The notes beneath the pieces were generated by a model. It saw nothing but the letters and a program-made list of their open reading frames with translations, was not told the DNA's origin and ran no database searches. Both the position numbers and the translations under genes were made by a program. Positions 35,851 to 44,886 of a stretch of 64,000 nucleotides of DNA are shown here, in pieces. The DNA is from Bacteroidota bacterium (GTDB lineage Bacteria; Bacteroidota; Bacteroidia; AKYH767-A; 2013-40CM-41-45): assembly GCA_016720655.1 (NCBI GenBank), contig JADKKE010000003.1:1-64000 (forward strand). The letters run 5' to 3'. Numbering within the stretch: position 1 is the first letter of the stretch; the number at the start of each line of letters is the position of its first letter.

Positions 35851-37503
35851 ATGGCTAAAAAGGGAATAATTTCGATACTGACTTTGTATGTTTTGGGCAG
35901 CGCGATTGTCTTTTACTTCACAGCCTGGTATGTCAATAATCCTGACACATTTCAATACCTCTCTATTGCCAGGAAATATGCAGGCGGACAATGGTCGCTG
36001 GCGCTAAATGCATATTGGAGCCCATTGCTGAGCTGGTTATTGGTTCCGTTTCTTTGGACAGGTTTGCATGGCGTCATTGCATTGAAAATTTTACAATTTA
36101 TTATTGGAGGCTTTGCACTTGTAGCCTGGTTTTCTTTGACTGAAAAAACCGGACTAAAGAATGGATTGCTTTTGACTATTCGCCTGATTGTTGTTCCTTT
36201 TATTATTTCCTATGCGCAATTAAGTCCGACTGCTGATCTTTTATTCCTGACAGTTTTGGTTTTTCTACTTTCCGAGATCTCGATTGGAAGCTGGCTTGCA
36301 CCGTCAAAACAATCTCTGATCGTTGGAATTTTGGGTGCACTTTTGTTTTTCTCCAAAGCATTTGGTTTTCCATTGTTTCTTGCACTGATTCTATGTTCAG
36401 CATGGATTCGATATTCAATGTACAAGTCCAGGTTGATTTGGGGATTTGCATTGAAAACAATATTGGTATTTATTGCGCTCAGCTCATGTTGGATCATCCC
36501 ATTGAGTATTAAAAACAATGAGCTCACATTGAGTAAAGCTGCATCCTTTAATCTCAGTCGTGAAGTGTCGCCGCGGCCCGAACAAATAATGCAGCTTCCT
36601 GTACTTAGTGATGGATTACATGCTCCTCCGGATTCACTTTCTGCAAGTGCATGGGAAGCACCGGGTGATGCGGCTGCTCTCACTCCTTTAAAACCATTTT
36701 CAAATTCGGCAGATCGACCATTTTATTTGCAATTGATTAAGAGAAACCTGCTCACAATTTATTATTTCGACTTCCGTCATCAGGTTGGATTTTTCTTTGT
36801 GATGTTGTTGCTTGGTTTTCTTTTATTGAATGGACGTAAAAGATTTTTTGAAAACAAACTGATTCTGCTTTTATTCATTGTATTCATTCTCATCTATGCA
36901 GGCTATTCTCTGATTCTTGTACATACACGTTATGTGTGGATTTGCACCTGGATCATGATTTTACTGAGCGCCTGGGTGGTGCAGAGTTTTTCCGAAAAGA
37001 AATTCTTCCGGAATCTTGTAAGTCTTTGTTTTGTATTGTTGGTTTTGGTTGCGATTAAGCGACCGCTGAAAGAGATATTTTTTGCTGAAGACAAAGACCT
37101 GTCATTGCTCTGGGCAGGAAAAGCATTGTTCCATCCGATCGATACATTAACGATCATATATCGAGAGGATAAAATGCTTCACCGCGTTGCGCAAAAGCTC
37201 AAAGCAGATAATTTAATTGTCGGAAATGTTGCCTCATTGGAAAATAATTCCTCCATAAGACATTATTATTCTGCTTCACTTTTTCTCTCGTTCGAACTTC
37301 CTGTCCACTATTACGGGCAATTGAAAACTGCCCAATCCTACGAAGATCAAATTATTGAATTGGAAAAAAATAAGATTCGTTATTTATTTGTATGGGAAGG
37401 AGAGAGCTGGAAGCAGGCGGAGAATGCCGGCAATTCCCCGATATTCACGGATATCAATTCAAGACTGAGTATTTATGAAACAGATCATTTGGAAATAGAA
37501 TGA
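35851..37503 (+). CDS. Multi-pass membrane protein, GT-C glycosyltransferase-like
   Basis: 550 residues from the ATG at 35851. About ten hydrophobic helices, with DTFQYLSIARKYAGGQW (residues about 30-46) in the first periplasmic loop, the place where GT-C enzymes hold their catalytic Asp; then AYWSPLLSWLLVPF. A soluble C-terminal part (about 440-550) contains ASLENNSSIRHYYSASLF. This is compatible with a polyprenyl-phosphate-sugar transferase (ArnT/PMT-like), but a sequence search would be needed. An in-frame TTG at 35794 would put 19 odd residues in front of the hydrophobic start and is not used. Confidence 0.65.
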   Translation: MAKKGIISILTLYVLGSAIVFYFTAWYVNNPDTFQYLSIARKYAGGQWSLALNAYWSPLLSWLLVPFLWTGLHGVIALKILQFIIGGFALVAWFSLTEKTGLKNGLLLTIRLIVVPFIISYAQLSPTADLLFLTVLVFLLSEISIGSWLAPSKQSLIVGILGALLFFSKAFGFPLFLALILCSAWIRYSMYKSRLIWGFALKTILVFIALSSCWIIPLSIKNNELTLSKAASFNLSREVSPRPEQIMQLPVLSDGLHAPPDSLSASAWEAPGDAAALTPLKPFSNSADRPFYLQLIKRNLLTIYYFDFRHQVGFFFVMLLLGFLLLNGRKRFFENKLILLLFIVFILIYAGYSLILVHTRYVWICTWIMILLSAWVVQSFSEKKFFRNLVSLCFVLLVLVAIKRPLKEIFFAEDKDLSLLWAGKALFHPIDTLTIIYREDKMLHRVAQKLKADNLIVGNVASLENNSSIRHYYSASLFLSFELPVHYYGQLKTAQSYEDQIIELEKNKIRYLFVWEGESWKQAENAGNSPIFTDINSRLSIYETDHLEIE

Positions 37504-37531
37504 ACAAGGCTCCCGGAAACACCTTACAATT

Positions 37532-38296
37532 TTATTTCTGTACCCGCTTGACTGATTCAAGTACATAATCCGCAACTTTCGGGAAATTCTGGTTTGCCAA
37601 TTCATCAACTCGGTTTTCGTTGGAAGGAAACTGAACAACAGCGACATCACCGTAAACTTGTTTGCCTGTTCTGTCAAAAATAGTATAATGCACTTTTATT
37701 TCCCGCTGGTAAATTTTCATCGCAAGATTGATACAATCATCAAAATGAGTTTTAATATCGAGCTCGTTCAGGAAAATAAAATAATCGTTGTTGTATTTCT
37801 TTGCCATGTCGGGCAATAAACCCGGATCGCGGACAACAACATTCATGTAGTTTTTGTCAATGGGTTTATAGCTCTTGTTATCACTTTTCCGAAAAAGTTT
37901 TTTCTTCAGCAGCGTTGAATCTTTTTGAGGATGTTTCACGGGATAAATTGTGTCTTGCTCGAAGGCAAGGCTGTGATAGATAATATCCATGTCCCGCATG
38001 TCCTGCTCTACGAAATCCTGTTCCGGGACACGAATATCATAGATTTCGGAAAATTGTTTGTTCAATGCCTTCACCAAACCGGAACGCAGCCGGGTTCGAA
38101 TTTCTCCCTGATCCATTTCCGATTCTTCAGCAATATCAAAATCTGCATCGCTCAGGTGCATAGCCGGCATGTATGGAATCACAAGGATGGAAGCGGACGG
38201 TGTAATCGTAGAATCCGGTGATGAAGCAAAGGTGTTCCCGCTAAACAGAACGACCAGGCAAATCCAGACGAATTTGAATTTAAAAATTTTGGACAT
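37532..38296 (-). CDS. Exported protein of unknown function
   Basis: 254 residues from the ATG at 38296 with a signal peptide (VWICLVVLFSGNTFA). No family recognised. The region RVPEQDFVEQDMRDMDIIYHSLAF and later KKYNNDYFIFLNELDIKTHF, KQVYGDVAVVQFPSN suggests a mixed alpha/beta periplasmic domain; the latter part resembles curli/CsgG-type or lipoprotein strand-loop patterns only loosely. Convergent with the upstream GT-C-like gene; 28 nt between stops. The in-frame start at 38410 is rejected because the signal peptide begins at 38296. Confidence 0.6.
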   Translation of the reverse strand: MSKIFKFKFVWICLVVLFSGNTFASSPDSTITPSASILVIPYMPAMHLSDADFDIAEESEMDQGEIRTRLRSGLVKALNKQFSEIYDIRVPEQDFVEQDMRDMDIIYHSLAFEQDTIYPVKHPQKDSTLLKKKLFRKSDNKSYKPIDKNYMNVVVRDPGLLPDMAKKYNNDYFIFLNELDIKTHFDDCINLAMKIYQREIKVHYTIFDRTGKQVYGDVAVVQFPSNENRVDELANQNFPKVADYVLESVKRVQK

Positions 38297-38487
38297 TGGT
38301 TTTTGAGTAGAATTCTTCACGAAAGTAAGAGGAACCTGGCACAGTAGAATTTCGTTTGTTAGATTGATATACACATTTGAACGTTGGGAACTTTCGTTTT
38401 GAAAAGCCATGAAGACGGAAGCAAAACCCGATGCACTTTGAATTAAAATAAACTTATTTTTGCTGGAACTATTTTAAAGCATTCTCT

Positions 38488-39153
38488 ATGGATAATTCAC
38501 TTTTCGAAAAAGTTGATCACTACATCGCAGACTTATTGGGAGCGGAGGATGAGGCTTTAAAGGCAACCATACAATCACTAGACAAAGAAGGAATGCCACA
38601 GTTCAGCGTCTCTGCCAACCAGGGAAAATTCCTTCAAATCATGGCGATGACATGCGGCGCCAAACGGATTCTGGAGCTCGGTACCCTCGGAGGATATGCC
38701 GCTATCTGGATGGCGAGAGCTTTACCGAAAGATGGCAAACTAATTACTATCGAATCCGATCCAGGCCATGCAGCGGTTGCAAAAGACAATATTCAAAAAG
38801 CCGGCTTGTCGGACCTGGTAGAAGTTCGCATTGGAAAAGCGATTGATGTTCTGAGCAAAATGATTTCCTATAAAATGTCTCCTTTTGATTTGATATTTAT
38901 CGATGCCGACAAACCTCCGTACACTGAATATTTCGAGGCAGCCTTAAAACTTAGCCGACCCGGAACACTTATCATTTGTGACAATGTAATTCGTGAAGGC
39001 AAAGTGCTGGATGCAAAGAGTCATGATGATAAAGTGCAGGGAGTACAACGATTCAATCAAATGTTAAGTAAGAATACAGCCGTGCTGGCAACCATTATAC
39101 AAACGGTGGGCACGAAGGAACACGATGGGATGGCAATAGCTGTTGTGAGATAA
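38488..39153 (+). CDS. Family 3 O-methyltransferase (SAM-dependent)
   Basis: 221 residues, Rossmann fold: motif I RILELGTLGGYAAIWMA, then ITIESDPGHAAVAKDN, the IFIDADKPPY motif with metal-binding Asp, and LIICDNVIREGKVLD. The pattern matches PF01596 (caffeoyl-CoA/catechol O-methyltransferase type), acting on a catechol or hydroxyl acceptor with Mg2+. Acceptor unknown. A possible -7 box TATTTTTG lies at 38455-38462. Confidence 0.9.
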   Translation: MDNSLFEKVDHYIADLLGAEDEALKATIQSLDKEGMPQFSVSANQGKFLQIMAMTCGAKRILELGTLGGYAAIWMARALPKDGKLITIESDPGHAAVAKDNIQKAGLSDLVEVRIGKAIDVLSKMISYKMSPFDLIFIDADKPPYTEYFEAALKLSRPGTLIICDNVIREGKVLDAKSHDDKVQGVQRFNQMLSKNTAVLATIIQTVGTKEHDGMAIAVVR

Positions 39154-39441
39154 AAGTGGGTTCGAAAAACCCAATCAATTTTGTAAAAATATTTTTAGCG
39201 TTACTCTGGTTCCATTCCTTGTGTTGATCTTAAAATCAATATTACGGACTTTAGAAATGAGTCATTTAATATAGGTCTATAAAAGCCTGATCTAGTTTAA
39301 TAGAAAGTAAGATTCTTATTTCATTAAATTTAGAACTCCCTAACCTGCACTTCAGACCCAAAATGTAACACTCCGCAAAACTTGCTTTGGAGGATCAGGG
39401 TTTCTCCTGTTTTATTTGCAGAAAGAAAACCCAAAATCTCC

Positions 39442-40447
39442 ATGAAAAAAGCCATTCTTCTCTTCTTTTGTTCCAGCGCAATTTTTTTAAATTCAATTTC
39501 CGCAGAAACCGGAAGCAAAATCGCTGAAACTCATTATTTCGAATTTCACAGCAATTACATGCTGAACCTGCATCATTTTCTGATGCAAAAAGGGTTTAAA
39601 TACAAATTGGCTTCCTCAGAGCAGGAAAAAACCTTTGATGCATTGTTTGGAACAGATGCTTCAGTTTCAGCTTCCGAAACCGAAAAACAAAACATCCTGA
39701 AAGCTGTAGTATTTTACGCAAACAACCAGGCAAATAGAAACATGCTCTTCGATCCTGAAATGACGGAGCTGAAATATGCTTTGGAAGAAATGAATTCTGT
39801 TGATGATTTGTCTGCAAGTAAAATCCCTGCGGAGGTTCAAACGGCATTGAAGCAAGCCGATGTATATTTTCAAAAAATGATTGGCTTGCACAAGATCAAA
39901 GGAATCGTACTTTTCTTCTCGATAAAATTGAAACCATCCGAAAAATCGAAGAACAAACAATCGCAAAGTGTGAAAATGTCTATCAATATGAATGGAATGG
40001 AAAAAATTTCGAATTGATTTGGTGGATTATGCAACATTTTTTGGAGCATACACGACAACAGAGCCATTTGTAAATGCAGTAATTTCTTCAAGCGATAAAA
40101 GACATGAAGGATCTCAGGGGATAGAAGTTGTTTTTCATGAAGTTTCACATGCAATGTCTGATGGATTGTTCGGAGCCCAAATGCATTTTTGTGATTCAAT
40201 GCATTTGCAAATGGATCACAACGTCTGGCACACCCTGCTGTTTTATACGACGGGGAAAATTGTACAACAACAGTTGGCTTCGCTCGGACAGGAACACGAA
40301 TTATATCTGTTGAAAAATAAACTTGCCGAACTTAATCCCAATGTGCGCAAGGTTGTGGATGCTGTTCTGAAGAACGGTCCGGCTTTACTGGATGGGAAAA
40401 AGAATACACAGGAAACAGTACTTGCTGTTTTGGAAGAAAGCCGTTAA
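39442..40447 (+). CDS. Exported HExxH protein, frameshifted twice (unrecognised family)
   Basis: Three overlapping frames read as one protein. Segment 1 (ATG 39442, signal peptide LLFFCSSAIFLNSISA) runs to an A6 run at 39872-39877; the next segment continues in another frame as DWLAQDQRNRTFLLDKIE... and changes frame again at a second A6 run near 40000; the third segment (to 40447) contains VFHEVSHAMSDGLFG. Adding one A at each run gives one open frame of about 335 residues. The HEVSH motif matches a zinc peptidase HExxH, but I do not recognise the family. The 288 nt upstream (39154-39441) holds nothing else recognisable. Confidence 0.7.
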
Positions 40448-40483
40448 TTTACCTATTGAAAATAATTGAGAAAAGGAAACAGA

Positions 40484-41499
40484 ATGGAGGAAAATCATAA
40501 ATACATCAGTCGGCGCAATGTCTACAAGGTATTGATGGGAATCAATATCGTGACAGCCATTGTCCGGCTCTTTTTATTTCCGAATCAAACTATCTGGTTT
40601 CATGTCTCAATTTTTCTCGCGACCTGCGTGGTGCTGTATATCGGATGGGAATATCTTCTGCTTGTTCACAGAATTCTCAACAAGCGAATGCCATTGGAAG
40701 ACGGACAGGTGAAAAGAATTTTAGTGCAGATATTTTTATGCGCTGTTTTTTATTCCATCCTGGGACAATTACTTTTTAAAGCAGCAGGTCTCGTTTTCCA
40801 TCAGGAAATTCCTGAGTTATTGGATAAGATAGCCTACGTTTTGTATTTATTTGTGGCAATGATTTTTAATCTGGTCTTTTTTGGATCGTATTATTTTTTC
40901 CGTTGGAAAGCCGATCTTATCCGGGCGGAGCGATTGCAACTCGAACAAAGTCTGGTGAAATACGATGCTTTGAGAAATCAGCTCAATCCGCATTTTCTCT
41001 TTAATGCACTCGCGTCATTGAATAGTTTGATCTTCGAGAATCAACAATTGGCATCCGATTATCTGCAACAGTTGTCAAGAGTTTACCGCTACACTTTGCA
41101 AAACAAAGACAAACAAACCGTTTCTCTTCAAACGGAAATGGATTTCATTCGCCATTATATCTTTCTCTTTAAAACACGATTCAACGATGCTATCGAATTT
41201 AAAATTGAAATCAATGAAATTGCCCCGAAAAAGGAGTCGTTCCTGTTACCTTACAAATTCTAATTGAGAATGCAGTCAAACACAATGTCATTTCATCCGC
41301 TCATCAACTCGTCATTTCGATTTACGATGAAGATGGATTTCTCGTAGTTGAAAATAATATACGAAAGAAGTCCCAAGTTGAAACCAGTAATCAGCAGGGA
41401 ATCGACAACCTGAAAGCACTCTATCATTACCTCGATCCCAGACCGGTGGAGATTGTAGAGACGATTGAGCGGTTTGTGGTGAGAATTCCTTTGGTTTGA
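40484..41499 (+). CDS. LytS/YehU-type sensor histidine kinase, frameshifted
   Basis: ATG at 40484. Four hydrophobic segments (to about residue 140) followed by RAERLQLEQSLVKYDALRNQLNPHFLFNAL, the H-box of the His_kinase family (PF06580), with the phospho-accepting His in LNPHFLFN. The first frame stops at 41263. The ATP-binding part (VPVTLQILIENAVKHN, the N-box, to a stop at 41499) continues in the next frame. Adding one A to an A5 run around 41230 (GAAAAAGG) restores a single frame. Pairs with the LytTR regulator 147 nt downstream. Confidence 0.85.
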
Positions 41500-41603
41500 G
41501 GATTGAGGATTTAAGATTGCTGATTGAAGATTGTTGATTGAGGGATGAACAACTTACTATACCGTCTTCATTTAAAGAAAGCAATATCAAATTGTGCGCC
41601 ATC

Positions 41604-41645
41604 TACTAATTACTATTTACTAATCACTATTTACTAATCACTAAC
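41604..41645 (+). repeat. Three 14-bp tandem repeats abutting the LytTR gene start
   Basis: TACTAATTACTATT, TACTAATCACTATT and TACTAATCACTAAC run directly into the ATG at 41647 (one base between). The upstream spacer (41500-41560) also contains an irregular GATTG/GAAGATTG pattern. Copy-number change here would alter the leader, not the protein. Confidence 0.85.
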
Positions 41646-41646
41646 A

Positions 41647-42414
41647 ATGAAATCCCTCATCATCGAAGACGAACCCCTGGTTGCAAAAGATCTGAGCAAA
41701 CTGATTCGTGAAATTGATCCTTCCATTGAAATTATTGCACAGCTCGAATCGCTGGATGCATGTCGAAAATATTTCGCGTCAAACGCTTCGCCGGATTTGT
41801 TGTTCATGGATATTCAGCTTAGTGATGGAGTGAGTTTCGATCTTTTTCAGACTGTGAAAATCGATTGTCCTATTATTTTTACAACAGCTTACAACGAATA
41901 TGCAATCCGTGCATTCAAGGTGAATGGAATTGATTATTTACTCAAGCCAATTGACAAAGCGGAACTATCTATCGCCATCGCGCGGTTTCACAAATTGAAA
42001 GAAAGTTCAAGACAAGATTTGCAACAACAAATGCAAACACTTTTCCAGCAGATTGCGAATCCGGGCGAGAAGCCAATTTACAAAGAGCGTTTCACCGCAC
42101 ATTCCGGTAAATCATTTCTTGTCATCAACCAAAGTCAGGTTGCATGCTTCCACAAGGATTCATTGATCTATCTCGTCACCGTCGACAACAATCAATACAT
42201 CACAGATTACAACACCATGGAAGAATTGGAAGAACTGCTTGATCCCAGATATTTTTTCAGAGCAAATCGCCAGCACATTTTGCACATCCATGGTGTGGAA
42301 TCCTACCGTGCAGATGTATATGGAAAATTGATCGTAAAAATGAAATCACCTTTATCAACAACGATTGACATCAGCCGCGAAAAAGCCCAGGCATTTAAAA
42401 GCTGGCTCGGATAA
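41647..42414 (+). CDS. LytTR-family response regulator
   Basis: 255 residues: receiver domain with phospho-Asp in DLLFMDIQLSDG (D54 region) and FTTAYNEYAIRAFKVNGIDYLLKP, followed by a LytTR DNA-binding domain (about 150-255; YFFRANRQHILHIHGVES, then ISREKAQAFKSWLG). Such regulators bind as dimers to direct repeats. Partner of the upstream LytS-like kinase. Confidence 0.93.
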   Translation: MKSLIIEDEPLVAKDLSKLIREIDPSIEIIAQLESLDACRKYFASNASPDLLFMDIQLSDGVSFDLFQTVKIDCPIIFTTAYNEYAIRAFKVNGIDYLLKPIDKAELSIAIARFHKLKESSRQDLQQQMQTLFQQIANPGEKPIYKERFTAHSGKSFLVINQSQVACFHKDSLIYLVTVDNNQYITDYNTMEELEELLDPRYFFRANRQHILHIHGVESYRADVYGKLIVKMKSPLSTTIDISREKAQAFKSWLG

Positions 42415-42628
42415 TTAATTATTAAAAATTGGAGCGATAGGACATGCCTTGCATCCCCCGGCTTTCCCGTGCTTCGTTCGTTCCTCACTTCGCCCGGGGC
42501 TAATTTGCTGATTATTTCGCCTTGCATCCAATGATTCCCGAAGATTTTCGTTCACAAGATTATCAGTAGTATCCTGGGTTTAATTGAGTTTTTATCCTTT
42601 CTTTGAATTTAAGCGAAGGCTTCAATCG

Positions 42629-43522
42629 ATGAAGAACACTTTCTTTTTTATTTTCTTCTTGTTTTCAATAAACAGCATTGCTCAAACAATGGATAGCACC
42701 GTTGTGAATTTTGAATTTGACAAATATTATCTGGATCCTTTTGCCCAGGGGAAAATAGATCGTTTTCTCTTGGGAGATTCAATTGTTCGAATTCGAATAA
42801 TCGCGCATTGTGATTCTTTTGGAAGCAATGCCTACAATGCAACACTTTCATTAAAGAGAGCCAGAGAAGTACAGCAATTTCTTTTGAACAGGAACTTTCG
42901 AACGATCCCAATTGAAATTTTGGCCAAAGGAGAAAACGCTCCGCTGAATACAAATGAAAATGCAAGAGCAAGAGCAGCCAATCGAAGAGCAGAAATCATT
43001 CTCGTGCGACAATTACCACTTGCTACAAACACATTTTTAAATTCCGGGGAATCTGAAAACGAACTTCAGCCCGAATCTTTTGAAGAAGCACGCCCGGACT
43101 CGGCCTATCTGTTCAATGGAAATGATACGACAAGTATTAATCTTGAAAATGTCGAAATTGGAACATCTTTTCGTCTTGCTAACCTGAATTTTTATGGAGG
43201 AAGGCATGATCTGTTACCAAAATCATTCAAAGCACTGGAACAGCTGTTGAATACACTCAAAGCTAATCCCAACCTGGAGATTCAAATTCAGGGTCATATT
43301 TGTTGCTTGCAAAGTGGCGATGGAAGGGATATCGGTGATGGAACTAATAATTTGTCTGTCAATCGGGCAAAAGCCGTATACGATTATCTCATTAAAAACG
43401 GCATCAATAAAAAACGACTTTCATACATTGGTTTTGGATCCCAATACAAACTCGTGCCTGAAATAACCGAAGAAGATCTCTCAACAAACAGACGGGTGGA
43501 AATCAAAGTGGTGAAAAAGTAA
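42629..43522 (+). CDS. OmpA-family protein with two peptidoglycan-binding-like domains
   Basis: 297 residues from the ATG at 42629; signal peptide FFFIFFLFSINSIAQ. A first OmpA-like C-domain (about 20-130: IRIIAHCDSFGSNAYNATLSLKRAREVQQFLL ... RAANRRAEIILV) and a second (about 180-297: IQIQGHICCLQSGDG ... LSVNRAKAVYDYLIKNGI, DLSTNRRVEIKVV). The two copies suggest duplication. Likely outer-membrane or periplasmic peptidoglycan-associated protein. The upstream in-frame start (42584) would add a leader that blurs the signal peptide. Confidence 0.85.
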   Translation: MKNTFFFIFFLFSINSIAQTMDSTVVNFEFDKYYLDPFAQGKIDRFLLGDSIVRIRIIAHCDSFGSNAYNATLSLKRAREVQQFLLNRNFRTIPIEILAKGENAPLNTNENARARAANRRAEIILVRQLPLATNTFLNSGESENELQPESFEEARPDSAYLFNGNDTTSINLENVEIGTSFRLANLNFYGGRHDLLPKSFKALEQLLNTLKANPNLEIQIQGHICCLQSGDGRDIGDGTNNLSVNRAKAVYDYLIKNGINKKRLSYIGFGSQYKLVPEITEEDLSTNRRVEIKVVKK

Positions 43523-43552
43523 TTCGCAGGATGATCTCTCCATTAAACAGCT

Positions 43553-43759
43553 TTATTCAATAATGACAGATTCATTTTCGAATTCAACTTTTGCTCCCGG
43601 CTCCAGTTTATTCCGTCTCCTGGTTTCTACCATTCCATTCACTTTTACCAGGCCTTCATCGATGATTGCATTGGCTTCAGCGCCACTGGAACACCATCCC
43701 ATCATTTTGAGAAGCCGGTTGAGTGTTATTGATGTGCCTTTAATTTTGAATGTTTCCAT
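43553..43759 (-). CDS. S4-domain RNA-binding protein (YbcJ/YaaA-like)
   Basis: 68 residues from the ATG at 43759: TLNRLLKMMGWCSSGAEANA, then IIDEGLVKVNGMVETRRRNKL, PGAKVEF. This is the small single S4 domain family, predicted to bind structured RNA. The start at 43789 is further upstream and less likely. Convergent with the OmpA gene. Confidence 0.88.
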   Translation of the reverse strand: METFKIKGTSITLNRLLKMMGWCSSGAEANAIIDEGLVKVNGMVETRRRNKLEPGAKVEFENESVIIE

Positions 43760-43814
43760 AAAAAGGATTGAAGTGTAAAAGTAAAACAAATAAATTATTC
43801 CTTACTTTCATTGT

Positions 43815-44090
43815 ATGGAAGCAAAAGACCCTTACGAAAACCTGAAAAAGGAGCTCAATAAAATCGGAAATTGGCCCCAGGTCTATATGTTTAAGTTCAT
43901 TGTCCGGGCCGACAACAAAAGTATCGCTCTCATAGAATCCAAATTCACTGATGAATCCATTAAAACCCGGCAGGAATCAGCCAATGGAAAATACATCAGC
44001 ATCACAGTCAAGGAAGTAATGCTTTCCGCGGACTCGATAATCGATAAATATAAAGAGATGGAAGGAATAGAAGGATTGATGGCGTTTTGA
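43815..44090 (+). CDS. DUF493 (YbeD-like) family protein
   Basis: 91 residues. Matches the compact DUF493 fold (NWPQVYMFKFIVRADNKSI ... ISITVKEVMLSADSIIDKYKEMEGIEGLMAF). E. coli YbeD, the founding member, has an ACT-like fold of unknown precise function. Divergent from the S4 gene; a box-like TACTTTCA at 43803-43810 is a weak promoter candidate. Confidence 0.88.
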   Translation: MEAKDPYENLKKELNKIGNWPQVYMFKFIVRADNKSIALIESKFTDESIKTRQESANGKYISITVKEVMLSADSIIDKYKEMEGIEGLMAF

Positions 44091-44289
44091 GAACGGAGCA
44101 TTCGAGAGGATTTGCGGGAATAATCGGGAACAATAATTGACCTTTTTTTAGAGGAAGAAGGGGCATTCGAATATGTATTTTACAAAATATTTTTATATAT
44201 TTATTATATTATTGAAACCAAGGATTATTTTTTGTCTTTTCGAGCAGGCACGTTTGAATTAATCTATAACAAGAACTAGAATTTTTTTT

Positions 44290-44886
44290 ATGAACTGGGA
44301 AACACTTCTCTCTTTTGGCGATAGTATTACATTCGGCGCACGCAGTTACCTTGGTTACCCTGAAATTACCGGTTCTATTCTTGAAAGTAAACTGGATAAG
44401 AGCTGGCATGTAATTAATCATGCGACAAACGGGTTTACGACGATTGACCTGGTTCGATCAATGAATACCGAATTGAATACTTACAAAAATGCATACCCGA
44501 GCCTGATCACAGTAATGATTGGAACAAATGACGTGAAATCACACGTGAAGCGCGAAGACTTCAGAATTGCTTACAATCAGCTGATCATTAAACTTAAACT
44601 TCTAGCGGTTAATAATAACATCCTGCTTTTAAAAATTCCACGAATCACTCAAAAGGTTTTTTATCCGTATAATTTTTCAATGAACGAGGAGATCTTTCAA
44701 TTCAATACCTGTATTGAAGAACTGGCAGCACAGCATCAATTGCGAGTTTTCGAATTTCAATTTGCAGACGATGATTTTTTTGATGGAGTCCATTTGAATC
44801 CGAAAGGGTGCAGAACTGCAGCTACACAACTTGCAGACTTAATCTTAAAAGACAAGGGTTTTGAAAGTTCTTCAATTGTGTCATAA
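44290..44886 (+). CDS. SGNH/GDSL-type hydrolase
   Basis: 198 residues. Block I LLSFGDSITFG (nucleophile Ser), block III GTND, and block V DGVHLNPKG (Asp-x-x-His catalytic dyad). Without a signal peptide, so cytoplasmic; candidates are deacetylase or esterase activity on a glycan or lipid intermediate. It overlaps the next glycosyltransferase gene by 26 nt and is probably translationally coupled to it, so a role in glycan modification is plausible. The 199 nt before it (44091-44289) is AT-rich and otherwise featureless. Confidence 0.9.
   Translation: MNWETLLSFGDSITFGARSYLGYPEITGSILESKLDKSWHVINHATNGFTTIDLVRSMNTELNTYKNAYPSLITVMIGTNDVKSHVKREDFRIAYNQLIIKLKLLAVNNNILLLKIPRITQKVFYPYNFSMNEEIFQFNTCIEELAAQHQLRVFEFQFADDDFFDGVHLNPKGCRTAATQLADLILKDKGFESSSIVS

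Noticed and set aside
42415..42583. Hairpin-like GC-rich segment after the LytTR gene as a terminator
   Set aside because: The stems are imperfect and lack a T tract; no convincing structure was found.
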